Positions 6,260 through 13,731 of a stretch of 20,015 bases of DNA are shown in pieces. Every line of letters starts with the position of its first letter. The first letter of the stretch is position 1. The position numbers were made by a program, and so were the translations under genes. This DNA is from CAYSRM01 sp964543205 (GTDB lineage Bacteria; Verrucomicrobiota; Kiritimatiellia; UBA8416; CAYSRM01), in assembly GCA_964543205.1 (NCBI GenBank), contig CAZIXB010000018.1:1-20015 (forward strand), read 5' to 3'. A model generated the notes under the pieces. That model saw nothing but the letters and a program-made list of their open reading frames with translations, did not search any database and was not told where the DNA came from.

Positions 6260-9200
6260 CTACCTGAAGGGTATGCCGCGCCTCGGGCTGCTCCGTTTTC
6301 CAGGTATTAACAGTCCCGGTTTGCGCGGTTTTATGTCGCGCATGAGATTCTTAAACGCAGGGTCGCCGCTCATAGTTCGAAGCGCTTTCTCTCCTCCTGC
6401 AGAAGCGGCCCGGTCAAGAGCTTTGCGAGCCGTATCCACATTTTTCAGGGATAACTGGAGTTTTGCATAGTCCAGCCATGCTTTCCAGTCGCCGGGTTCT
6501 CTGTCCAGGTAAACCTTCAGCCATTTTGACATTTGCGTCGGCTGCCTGACTTTTGCGTACATCCGCACGATCTGAAGATAAACCTGTTTCGGAACATTAT
6601 CAGGCAGACGGCCCCAGCAAAGCTCAAGGGCCTGAAGCATCATTGGTATTTTCCTGGCTTGATATAGAAGCTCTGCGGCCTTGTAATGATACACGGCCGG
6701 GAGATCTTTATTGGATACGATCTGATGCATTAATTGCGTAAAGTGATTGATAAAGTTTCCCCTGAGGTACAGATTCGCCAGGTTGAAAATCTTGTTGATA
6801 TCCTTGTTAATTGCAGGGGCTCCGCCAAGTTCTTTGCGAAGCTTCCGAATCTGTTTTTCGATTTTGCGGCTGTGGCTGATTCGTTTGACAAATCCTTTGG
6901 CCTTTGTGTTTTGAGGGTCGTTTCTGCTGAACTCCTTCATCAGGTCATGGGCGTCGTCAAGTCTCATTTGCGGCCAGTATACTTCCTGGGCAAGACGGAA
7001 GTTTGCTTCCGGGCTCAGCGGGTACAACACACGGGCTTCGTGGAAAGCCTGTTCCGCGCTTTCGGGCCTGGGTAGATGGCTGTGCGAGTAAAGGCCTGCT
7101 ATTGCGCTACGAAGCTTGGAAAAGCTTTTTCTCGCGACAACATCGCGCCTGAATTTAACGTTGGATACAAGGCGCTTAGTGTACCAGTCCCAGAAATCCA
7201 TATCATTTGTGGCGGTTCTATTCGGGATGCCGGGAATCCTGTTGTTATTGACTTTGAGTATAAGACCATGAGGTTCCATGTAAGGATACATCCATTCCAT
7301 GACGTAGCTTTCCTCAACATAGAAATTGTGCCGGAATTTATTGTGCTCGAAAATCTGTTCGGCAAGCATCCCGTTGATCTGCATTACACCAAGAGCTCCG
7401 GTTATCTGGACCTTTCCGCCAACGAAAGTTATGCCCGCATTTGCCTGGCGGCGTCCAGTCTGAACATCCTGTACGAATTTGTTAAACGCCATGGCGCTGT
7501 CTGTCTCGGAAGGAATCCATATCTGGTCTCCATAGAGATCGCGCATAACATTTAGATAAGTGTTGTCAGCCAGAGCATTTTGCGTAATAAGATACACATC
7601 TTCTCGCACCCGGGCTGAATAAATCATATATGTCGGGACAAAGCGTCCCGGATCAGTTCCGCCGAAAAATACAGCGTTGGTTGTCATTGAAGCTGGATAC
7701 GAAGGGTTTGGCGGCGGTTCATCTTCAGGGTCAAGTTCTTCAATTATGGCTTCTGCTCCGCGAAGCTGGTAGTTGCCGAACTGCCAGCCAAAATCGTGTC
7801 CGTCCTGTTCAGCCCCGCCCACGCGTCTGACCAGCTCGGTATTTGTGTAGTTCTGGTGAATGGGGATTAGCGCAAGCATGCCGGCAAAGCCCAGGCTGAT
7901 AAACTTGATGGTTTTGTCGCCCTTGAAAAGCCTGTCAACAAAGGCCAGGCCGAAAATAATCCCGTATCCGATCCAGAATGAGTAAAGTGCGTGTGAAGAT
8001 ATAAACTTCACACGCTGTATAAAGCTATCCTGTATATCGCCGGTGGGATCGGCCAAAATTATCAGTATGACGCTCAACGCAAGGAAACCAAGAAGTATAG
8101 CTGTAATCCATTTCTGGTTGTTGCGGTCCAGGGTCATATCAAGTTTGAATGACCCGGTATTCAACCATGCAATGGCAGCCACCAGTGCGGGCGGAAGGAA
8201 AACCAGCAACACGAAGCCGGCGGTTGTGAGAAGGATTTCCCGGTATTGCTCTGTGCTGAGTTTTGCCGTTTCGTCGGCAAGGGGTTCGCATACGGCCTGG
8301 ATTTTCAGGATCACCATGTATACGAAACCCAGATATACGAGCGCTGCGCCGGCGAGCGCCAGAACAGCAAGAATTCTTTCCGAGATACTTGATTCAGATT
8401 TGGGCTTGAGCTTTTCAACCAGTTCTTTGCCCATATTGATAAATATTGTTATTACACCAACTGCGGCAAAGACAAGAACAATGGTAAGCAACGGCTTATA
8501 TCCGCTGGCCAGTGTCGCATGCTGAAAGAAGACTTCCTCCAGCAGCGCAAGCGCCGCGGCAGCCAGACAAAGGAATATAGCCGGATACAGGGCTTTGTAA
8601 CGGCGTTTGCCCAGCTTTATGTCCCACATGGTAAAAGGCAGGAAGCCCAGCACTGCAACCGGTAGAGTGAACTGTTTACGCAAATCTGTAAAATAACCTC
8701 CGATCTGGTCGAAAAATTTTGGAGACAGCATTGCTACAGGCGAGACTGGTTGAATTTGTTCGTACTGACCGCGCGATATTGCGTGTTTAAAGCCGCGCCA
8801 TGTGCGTGGATATCCCCAGTTCATGGGGGGGTTCCTGAGATCCGACAGCAGTGGCATAATCCCGTAGAATGCAACTCCAAGTTCAAGAAGAAGGAAGGTT
8901 ATTGCCACCGTTTTGCCTCTAGGCAGCAGAAAGAAGGCAAACATTAACACTATAAAGTTCATGAGCAGATAAATGATAAAGTGCTGATGCGTAGGGTGCG
9001 GTACGGGTGGCAGATATCCGAATTTTATCATTCCGAGCGCTATAATGTATACCGACCCGGTAATCAGAAAATCCCTGAACAGGTCGAGATCTTTGAGGAA
9101 AACCGCAAAGAAGAGGGGCAGGGCTGCCAGCAGGAGCACCTGGTAGTTTGTGAGACCGAGCCCGAAAATAAAGGCTGTTGCGTAAAGCAGGTGGTCGCTC

Positions 9201-9772
9201 GGCTGGCACAGCCATTTATACGTAAGAAGAAATACCAGGATCAAAAAGAATGCGTTCAGACTGTACACTTCCGCAATCACAGACTGAGACCACATTACGG
9301 GGCTGAAAGCAAACAGGAGGCTTGCTACAACACCGGACATCCAGCAGATCATGTTTTCCGTTTCCGGCTTCAGAGGATAAGAGGTTCGCCTGGCGCTGCG
9401 GAGCATATGAGAACCGGAACGGGAAATAAGCAAAGCGCTCATTCCGGCAGCCAGCGCGCCGAAGACGGCGGAAGCCATGTTGACTCCCCATGCCGGATTG
9501 GGCTGTCCTCGGAATGTTACAAAAGAGAAAATCCTGGTAAACAGCCAGGTTATCACTGTCCATATAGGATATCCCGGAGGATGCGGCACTCCAAGATAAT
9601 CAGATGCTACAGCGAGCTCGCCGGAGTCTTCCATGGTGACTGTAGGCGCAAGGGTATAGACGTATACAACGAATGATATGATACACGCTGTCCAGAAGGC
9701 GCCCCAGTCTAGTCTTCTGAAGAAGCGTCGGTTGACTCCTGCGATTTCCGTTGGTTCTGTGCTTGATTCCAT
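6260..9772 (-). CDS. DUF2723 (TMEM260-like) multi-pass membrane protein with TPR-like C-terminal region; probable GT-C glycosyltransferase
   Basis: A 1170-residue integral membrane protein. After a short cytoplasmic start, the first membrane segment (about residues 27-42) leads into TMEDSGELAVASDYLGVPHP and then PGYPIW (about 46-71). This is the hallmark of DUF2723, whose acidic loop resembles the catalytic loop of GT-C transferases. Many hydrophobic segments follow up to about residue 660. Then comes a soluble part with FFGGTDPGRF, and from about 900 a helical region with TPR-like character (AEQAFHEARVLYPLSPEANF and later repeats). Human TMEM260 is a protein O-mannosyltransferase, so transfer of a lipid-linked sugar to a protein or glycan outside the cytoplasm is a reasonable inference. 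Upstream genes encode synthases for such donors. The start ATG at 9772 follows AAGGGGAAAAT. Acceptor and sugar are unknown. Confidence 0.88.
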   Translation of the reverse strand: MESSTEPTEIAGVNRRFFRRLDWGAFWTACIISFVVYVYTLAPTVTMEDSGELAVASDYLGVPHPPGYPIWTVITWLFTRIFSFVTFRGQPNPAWGVNMASAVFGALAAGMSALLISRSGSHMLRSARRTSYPLKPETENMICWMSGVVASLLFAFSPVMWSQSVIAEVYSLNAFFLILVFLLTYKWLCQPSDHLLYATAFIFGLGLTNYQVLLLAALPLFFAVFLKDLDLFRDFLITGSVYIIALGMIKFGYLPPVPHPTHQHFIIYLLMNFIVLMFAFFLLPRGKTVAITFLLLELGVAFYGIMPLLSDLRNPPMNWGYPRTWRGFKHAISRGQYEQIQPVSPVAMLSPKFFDQIGGYFTDLRKQFTLPVAVLGFLPFTMWDIKLGKRRYKALYPAIFLCLAAAALALLEEVFFQHATLASGYKPLLTIVLVFAAVGVITIFINMGKELVEKLKPKSESSISERILAVLALAGAALVYLGFVYMVILKIQAVCEPLADETAKLSTEQYREILLTTAGFVLLVFLPPALVAAIAWLNTGSFKLDMTLDRNNQKWITAILLGFLALSVILIILADPTGDIQDSFIQRVKFISSHALYSFWIGYGIIFGLAFVDRLFKGDKTIKFISLGFAGMLALIPIHQNYTNTELVRRVGGAEQDGHDFGWQFGNYQLRGAEAIIEELDPEDEPPPNPSYPASMTTNAVFFGGTDPGRFVPTYMIYSARVREDVYLITQNALADNTYLNVMRDLYGDQIWIPSETDSAMAFNKFVQDVQTGRRQANAGITFVGGKVQITGALGVMQINGMLAEQIFEHNKFRHNFYVEESYVMEWMYPYMEPHGLILKVNNNRIPGIPNRTATNDMDFWDWYTKRLVSNVKFRRDVVARKSFSKLRSAIAGLYSHSHLPRPESAEQAFHEARVLYPLSPEANFRLAQEVYWPQMRLDDAHDLMKEFSRNDPQNTKAKGFVKRISHSRKIEKQIRKLRKELGGAPAINKDINKIFNLANLYLRGNFINHFTQLMHQIVSNKDLPAVYHYKAAELLYQARKIPMMLQALELCWGRLPDNVPKQVYLQIVRMYAKVRQPTQMSKWLKVYLDREPGDWKAWLDYAKLQLSLKNVDTARKALDRAASAGGEKALRTMSGDPAFKNLMRDIKPRKPGLLIPGKRSSPRRGIPFR

Positions 9773-9794
9773 ATTTTCCCCTTAGCGACACAAC

Positions 9795-9824
9795 TATATA
9801 CTAAAGCAGGCATGGTTTCTGCAA
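9795..9824 (-). promoter_or_regulatory. Candidate promoter upstream of the DUF2723 gene
   Basis: On the minus strand, TTGCAG (plus-strand 9819-9824) and TATATA (9795-9800) are separated by 18 nt and lie 22 nt before the ATG at 9772. The 169-base gap 9773-9941 behind the UbiA gene leaves room for an internal promoter. I see no convincing terminator there. Confidence 0.33.
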
Positions 9825-9941
9825 GTCATAAGGATGCCTGCGGCTGTTTGATTTTTGCGCGGCACATACCGCTTCGGTGTTTCGCGCCACCTCAACAACA
9901 CTTTCCACGCTCTGACTACGATATCCTGTGACATATGCGGG

Positions 9942-10847
9942 TTAGTTGCTGAATTTGAAGATTGTAAAAAGCGCGATTGCGTAAAGAGCCAGATTGGCCA
10001 GGGTCGGCGGATCCGTGAGCAGCACCCTTTCAGGCCTTTCGCCTTTTTTATGGCGGTAAACAAGATCCATGTAGCGAAACAGTCCGAAGACAACGAATGG
10101 AATGGTAAAGCCCAGGTTGTGAGTATTGAACTTTTCTATGGTATCGGGCCATAAGGTATAGAGCGAGTATGCCACTATTGTTGCGCCTGCAACCGTGGAG
10201 ATTAACTGGTTCAAAAGATCCTTGTCGTAGCTGCCCATGTTCTTTCTATGATTGCCGGATGTATGCTGTGTAAGCATTTTTTCCTGTCTGCGCTTGCAAA
10301 GGGCAAGGAAAAGAGCCAGCAGAAAGGTGCACAGCAGAAGCCATGGGGAGATGACCACCCCGTCGAGCGCCAGCGCTCCTGCAATGGCCCTGAGGACAAA
10401 TCCCGCCGCTATTACCATTATATCAAGAAGGGCCACCTCCTTGAGACCCAGGTTGTAAATCATCTGGATTATTAAATATGCTGTGACAACCAGGAAAAAC
10501 TGCAAGGAAAGAAGCCTTGCGCCAACCGCCCCGGCAGCGAGCAAGGCAACCCCCACTGGCCATGCAAGGGCAGGGGATATTCTCCCGGATGCGATGGGTC
10601 TGTTCTTTTTTTTAGGATGCTGGCGGTCGGCAGGAGCGTCCCTTATGTCGTTGATCACGTATGTTGCGCTTGAAACAAGGCAAAAGAGAACCATGGCTGT
10701 CATAGCCCGTAATAAGGATTCAATGCCAAGAGGCGTGTCCCTGGTAGTATCCCAGTAAGCGAAGAAAAAAGCCGCCATCACCAGCACGTTCTTTGTCCAC
10801 TGGAAAGGGCGCATAAGCAGAACTATGTCACGAAGCAGCCCCACCAT
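9942..10847 (-). CDS. UbiA-family prenyltransferase, decaprenyl-phosphate phosphoribosyltransferase (DPPR synthase) type
   Basis: A 301-residue membrane protein of the UbiA superfamily with about eight or nine hydrophobic segments. The first aspartate-rich motif is NDIRDAPADRQHPKKKNRPI at about residues 66-85. The NDxxDxxxDRxHPxKxxRPIAxG form is that of the branch including mycobacterial Rv3806c, which moves phosphoribose from PRPP to decaprenyl phosphate. The second acidic site is YDKDLLNQ at 207-214. The N-terminus RPFQWTKNVLV (about 13-23) also matches this branch. Outside mycobacteria the product is usually not known. The ATG at 10845-10847 follows GAAGGTGAG, only three bases after the stop of the DPM1-like gene, so the two are surely cotranscribed. 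Together they could make two different polyprenyl-phosphate sugars. Confidence 0.9.
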   Translation of the reverse strand: MVGLLRDIVLLMRPFQWTKNVLVMAAFFFAYWDTTRDTPLGIESLLRAMTAMVLFCLVSSATYVINDIRDAPADRQHPKKKNRPIASGRISPALAWPVGVALLAAGAVGARLLSLQFFLVVTAYLIIQMIYNLGLKEVALLDIMVIAAGFVLRAIAGALALDGVVISPWLLLCTFLLALFLALCKRRQEKMLTQHTSGNHRKNMGSYDKDLLNQLISTVAGATIVAYSLYTLWPDTIEKFNTHNLGFTIPFVVFGLFRYMDLVYRHKKGERPERVLLTDPPTLANLALYAIALFTIFKFSN

Positions 10848-10850
10848 TGC

Positions 10851-11585
10851 TCACCTTCTTTTTCGCAGAGGTTTTCTTCTGGGTCCGTAACGGAAAACCA
10901 GCTTCCACACAATCCAAAGCGCTTCATTGAATATCTTAGTGCTCATTTTGGAATATCCGGACCTTCTGTCCTCGAAGGTGATAGGCACTTCTTTGATCCT
11001 GAAACCAAGCATCCACGCGGAATGGGTGGTCTCAACCTGGAACGAGTAACCGTTGGATATTATTGAATCAAGCTTGATTGCTTCAAGCACCTCTCTCCGG
11101 TAGCATTTATATCCGCCTGTGGGATCGGTAACCGGCAGGCCGGTTATAATCTGCACATACTTCGCTGCGGACTTGCTGAGCAAGAGCCTGCTGAGCGGCC
11201 AGTTGGTTATCCTTATGCCGTTGACGTATCTGGACCCGAGCACAAGATCCGCATTGCCGGCTGCCTCAACAAACTTCGGTATCTCTGCAGGATCGTGGGA
11301 AAAATCGGCGTCCATCTCGAATATCAGGTCATAGCCTTGTTTCAAAGCCCATTTAAAGCCTTTAATGTAAGCCCTGCCCAGTCCAGCCTTGGCTGGATTG
11401 TGGACGGCATGAATCCAGGGTTTCTCTTCAGCCATGGTGGAAACTATTTGCCCTGTTCCGTCAGGGGAGTTATCGTCAACAAAGAGAATTTCAGCTTCCG
11501 GGACGGCGTTGTGAATTGCCGTTGAAATAGGGCCTACATTTTCTTTTTCGTCGTAAGTTGGTATAATAATAAGAATTTTTTCCAT
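10851..11585 (-). CDS. Polyprenol monophosphomannose synthase-like GT2 glycosyltransferase (DPM1 type)
   Basis: A 244-residue GT2 (GT-A fold) enzyme that should transfer a sugar, mannose in characterised relatives, from GDP-sugar to a polyprenyl phosphate. It shows IIIPTYDEKENV at 6-17, FVDDNSPDGTGQ at 35-46, AGLGRAYIKGFKWAL at 67-81, the metal-binding DADFSHDP at 92-99, LGSRYVNG at 116-123 and DPTGGYKCYRR near 154-164. The C-terminus is short and basic with no membrane domain, as in soluble DPM1 enzymes. The start is the ATG at 11585. No Shine-Dalgarno sequence precedes it, but a promoter-like TATAGT lies six bases upstream, which would give a nearly leaderless mRNA. It is the first gene of the DPM1-UbiA-DUF2723-SIS group and probably supplies the lipid-linked donor for it. 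Confidence 0.93.
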   Translation of the reverse strand: MEKILIIIPTYDEKENVGPISTAIHNAVPEAEILFVDDNSPDGTGQIVSTMAEEKPWIHAVHNPAKAGLGRAYIKGFKWALKQGYDLIFEMDADFSHDPAEIPKFVEAAGNADLVLGSRYVNGIRITNWPLSRLLLSKSAAKYVQIITGLPVTDPTGGYKCYRREVLEAIKLDSIISNGYSFQVETTHSAWMLGFRIKEVPITFEDRRSGYSKMSTKIFNEALWIVWKLVFRYGPRRKPLRKRR

Positions 11586-11591
11586 GTCTGC

Positions 11592-11621
11592 ACTATATAA
11601 AAGGTTGCATGTGATTGTCCA
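11592..11621 (-). promoter_or_regulatory. Promoter of the DPM1-like gene, giving a near-leaderless transcript
   Basis: On the minus strand, TGGACA (plus-strand 11616-11621, 5/6 to the -35 consensus) and TATAGT (11592-11597, 5/6 to the -10 consensus) are 18 nt apart. Only six bases separate the -10 box from the ATG at 11585, so transcription would begin at or next to the start codon. TATATA, two bases upstream and with a 16-nt spacer, is an alternative -10. Confidence 0.45.
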
Positions 11622-11686
11622 GTCCGCTTATCGGAGAGTTTTGTGAAACTTTCCTGCCTCCGGGGGGGGGGAGTTATGCTCGGCTT

Positions 11687-11722
11687 GCCTGGATTATTCG
11701 CGCCTTGCGCGAATAATCCAGG
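11687..11722. repeat. Perfect 16-bp inverted repeat (hairpin, 3-nt loop) in a divergent promoter region
   Basis: CCTGGATTATTCGCGC (11688-11703) and its exact reverse complement GCGCGAATAATCCAGG (11707-11722) flank a CTT loop. It is not followed by a T run, and both neighbouring genes point away from it, so it is not an ordinary terminator. It overlaps the likely -35 position of the deformylase promoter. It could be an operator, a structured 5' element or a dispersed palindromic repeat. Confidence 0.85.
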
Positions 11723-11732
11723 TTAGTATAAT
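11705..11732 (+). promoter_or_regulatory. Promoter of the def-citrate synthase pair
   Basis: A perfect TATAAT at 11727-11732 is preceded after 16 nt by TTGCGC (11705-11710, 3/6 to TTGACA), which falls within the hairpin. Transcription would start near 11739, about 15 bases before the ATG at 11754. The -10 box is strong, the -35 weak, so the hairpin may affect promoter use. Confidence 0.45.
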
Positions 11733-11753
11733 GATTAAGTGAGGATGAATAAA

Positions 11754-12293
11754 ATGAATTATCAAATTAGAACATACGGGGATAAGGTCCTGAGGCAGGA
11801 AGCAAAACGGGTCGGTGAAGTAACCGACGAAATCAGGCGTATGGCCGATGATATGCTCGAAACCATGTATGCTAACGATGGAATCGGGCTGGCTGCCGAG
11901 CAGGTGGGGCGCTGTGAGGCCGTATGCGTAGTGGACATCAGCGCGGCAAAGTTAAATGATGAAAGCAATGCAGATGCTGTAAAAATGCCCCTTGTTATGA
12001 TTGATCCTGAAATAGAGGAAACTTCCGGGCAATGCACGGCAAAAGAAGGCTGTCTGAGTTTTCCGGAAATTTTTGTCGAAGTTAACAGGGCAGAAACTGT
12101 CTGCCTTGCATATACTGACACTGATGGTCAGCGTCAGCATGTGGAAGTTGACGGCCTTCTTGCAAGGGCAGTTCAGCACGAGATAGACCACCTGAATGGC
12201 GTACTGCTGGTGGATAAAATGTCCATGGTAGAGAAAGTTGCAGTTTCAGGTCGGCTTAAAAGGCTTAAAAAACGGGCTAAAGCAGCAATGTGA
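11754..12293 (+). CDS. def: Peptide deformylase
   Basis: Metalloenzyme that removes the formyl group from the initiator methionine of new proteins as they leave the ribosome. The 179-residue protein has all three family motifs: GIGLAAEQ at 43-50, EGCLS at 98-102 (cysteine ligand) and HEIDH at 142-146 (two histidine ligands and the catalytic glutamate). The opening IRTYGDKVLRQ is also typical. I use the ATG at 11754, with GTGAGG nine bases upstream. An ATG at 11745 and a GTG at 11739 in the same frame are alternatives, but both overlap that site. A strong -10 box lies only about 20 bases upstream. The common partner gene fmt is not beside it; instead a citrate synthase gene follows 21 bases downstream on the same strand. 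Confidence 0.95.
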   Translation: MNYQIRTYGDKVLRQEAKRVGEVTDEIRRMADDMLETMYANDGIGLAAEQVGRCEAVCVVDISAAKLNDESNADAVKMPLVMIDPEIEETSGQCTAKEGCLSFPEIFVEVNRAETVCLAYTDTDGQRQHVEVDGLLARAVQHEIDHLNGVLLVDKMSMVEKVAVSGRLKRLKKRAKAAM

Positions 12294-12314
12294 ATCAGGA
12301 TGGAGAAGTAGACA

Positions 12315-13706
12315 ATGGCAGACAGATCCCTTGAAATTGATAGACTCGTTAACGGTGTGGTCGAAGATGTGCATAAAGAGAGCGCTGGTTCTTCTGAATC
12401 CGCGTATGCGGGAAAGAAAATCGACTGGCCGGTTCATTGCACTGTAGGACCGGGGTTGGAAGGGGCAATAGCCTGCGAAACAAAAGTAGGCTATGTGAAC
12501 GGGTCGGAAGGCAGACTGATCTATCAGGGGTACGATGTTTTTGATCTGTGTCAGAATTCCTGTTTTGAAGAAGTCAGCTATCTCCTCCTTAAAGGAAAGA
12601 TGCCTACCGATAAGCAGTTCGAGCGTTTCAACAAGAAGCTCATAGATTACAGGTATCTGCCAAATACTCAGCGGATGATGATGAGTTTTCCGCTTGAATC
12701 AATGCATCCCATGGCGGCTTTGAGGCTGGGCGCCGACCTTATGCGCCGCAGACTGACATGGCGGGATGACGTCCTCGGGCGGCCCTCTCTTGACGACGCC
12801 ATAGCTGCGGATGAAGATTCAATCCCTATGGAAACTGTTCCGATGGGTGAAAGAAGGGCAATTTATGAGTTTCATCGGAAGAAGCGCAGCAGACCGGCGG
12901 GCGTACTGAAGGCTGATGACGCCGCAAGTCTTGACTCCTGCTTTCACCTTATATCCGGGCTTGCGACCCTGGCGGCCGGAATTTCAAGGGTAAGGGAAGA
13001 CAAGCTCCCAGTCGAGCCGGATCCCCGGCTGGGCCATGCCGCAAATCTGCTGTATATGATGACGGGTAAAAAGCCGAGCGGGGAAGAGGAGCGTATCATG
13101 GATATTGCGCTTATCCTGCATGCCGATCATGGCATGAACGCGAGCACATTTGCGTCAATGGTTGTGGCGTCCACAATGTCTGATGTCTATTCCTCGGTTG
13201 GAGCGGGAATAGGAGCCTTGAGCGGTCCTCTGCATGGGGGGGCAAACGAACAGGTTCTGCGTGTGCTTCAGGCTATCGGGAAACCCGGGAATGTGGAACG
13301 ATGGTTCGGCAAAACCAGGAAAGCCGGAAAAGTTATTCCCGGATTCGGACACCGGGTCTACAAAACTTATGATCCGCGCGCGCGGATGCTGGCGCCCCTG
13401 GCGCGGCATGTTGCCCGGAAACACGCTCAGCTTAATCCTCTTTACGAAACAGCCCTGAAGCTTGAGGACCTGGTGATATCAACGCTCGGCAAGGAAAAGG
13501 GCGTGTTTCCGAATGTCGATTTTTATTCCGGCCTGGTATACAGCAGCATGGGTATTCCTGCCGAAATGTTTACGCCCATTTTTGCTGTAAGCCGTGTTGC
13601 AGGCTGGAGCGCAAGGGTTCAGGAATATCTGAGAAACAACAGGATCTTCAGACCCCGCGCAATATATGTAGGCAGCTTTGGCAAGGAATACGACCGGGGA
13701 AAATGA
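12315..13706 (+). CDS. Citrate synthase family protein
   Basis: Condenses acetyl-CoA and oxaloacetate to citrate, the entry step of the TCA cycle; a methylcitrate role cannot be ruled out. The catalytic residues are recognisable: H272 in LHADHGMNAS, H307 in GPLHGGANE and D402 in FPNVDFYSG, together with GFGHRVYKTYDPRA at 343-356. Two features differ from common 370-430-residue enzymes. About 45 residues precede the usual GLEG start. An extra stretch rich in charged residues lies near 150-205, between the early helices and the conserved LPVEPDP loop. Both are in frame with normal codons, so they look real. The ATG at 12315 follows GGAGAAGTAGACA. It is in one transcription unit with peptide deformylase and converges with the parA-type gene. 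Confidence 0.92.
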   Translation: MADRSLEIDRLVNGVVEDVHKESAGSSESAYAGKKIDWPVHCTVGPGLEGAIACETKVGYVNGSEGRLIYQGYDVFDLCQNSCFEEVSYLLLKGKMPTDKQFERFNKKLIDYRYLPNTQRMMMSFPLESMHPMAALRLGADLMRRRLTWRDDVLGRPSLDDAIAADEDSIPMETVPMGERRAIYEFHRKKRSRPAGVLKADDAASLDSCFHLISGLATLAAGISRVREDKLPVEPDPRLGHAANLLYMMTGKKPSGEEERIMDIALILHADHGMNASTFASMVVASTMSDVYSSVGAGIGALSGPLHGGANEQVLRVLQAIGKPGNVERWFGKTRKAGKVIPGFGHRVYKTYDPRARMLAPLARHVARKHAQLNPLYETALKLEDLVISTLGKEKGVFPNVDFYSGLVYSSMGIPAEMFTPIFAVSRVAGWSARVQEYLRNNRIFRPRAIYVGSFGKEYDRGK

Positions 13707-13731
13707 AGGAGCGGGCCGCCTTTTTGAAAAA

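Noticed and set aside
5684..6310. 208-codon open frame on the plus strand
   Set aside because: It lies opposite the SIS isomerase gene, whose motifs are clear; the plus-strand translation is serine-rich, as expected for an antisense shadow.
8981..9676. 231-codon open frame on the plus strand
   Set aside because: It is antisense to the membrane part of the DUF2723 gene and has a random-looking, polar composition.
9794..10093. 99-codon open frame on the minus strand at the DUF2723/UbiA junction
   Set aside because: Most of it overlaps the UbiA gene in another frame, and the part in the gap has no ribosome binding site or recognisable sequence.
13707..13731. Terminator between the citrate synthase gene and the parA-type gene
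   Set aside because: GCGGGCCGCC followed by T residues looks suggestive, but the inner palindrome leaves no room for a loop and the outer pairing is only four bases.
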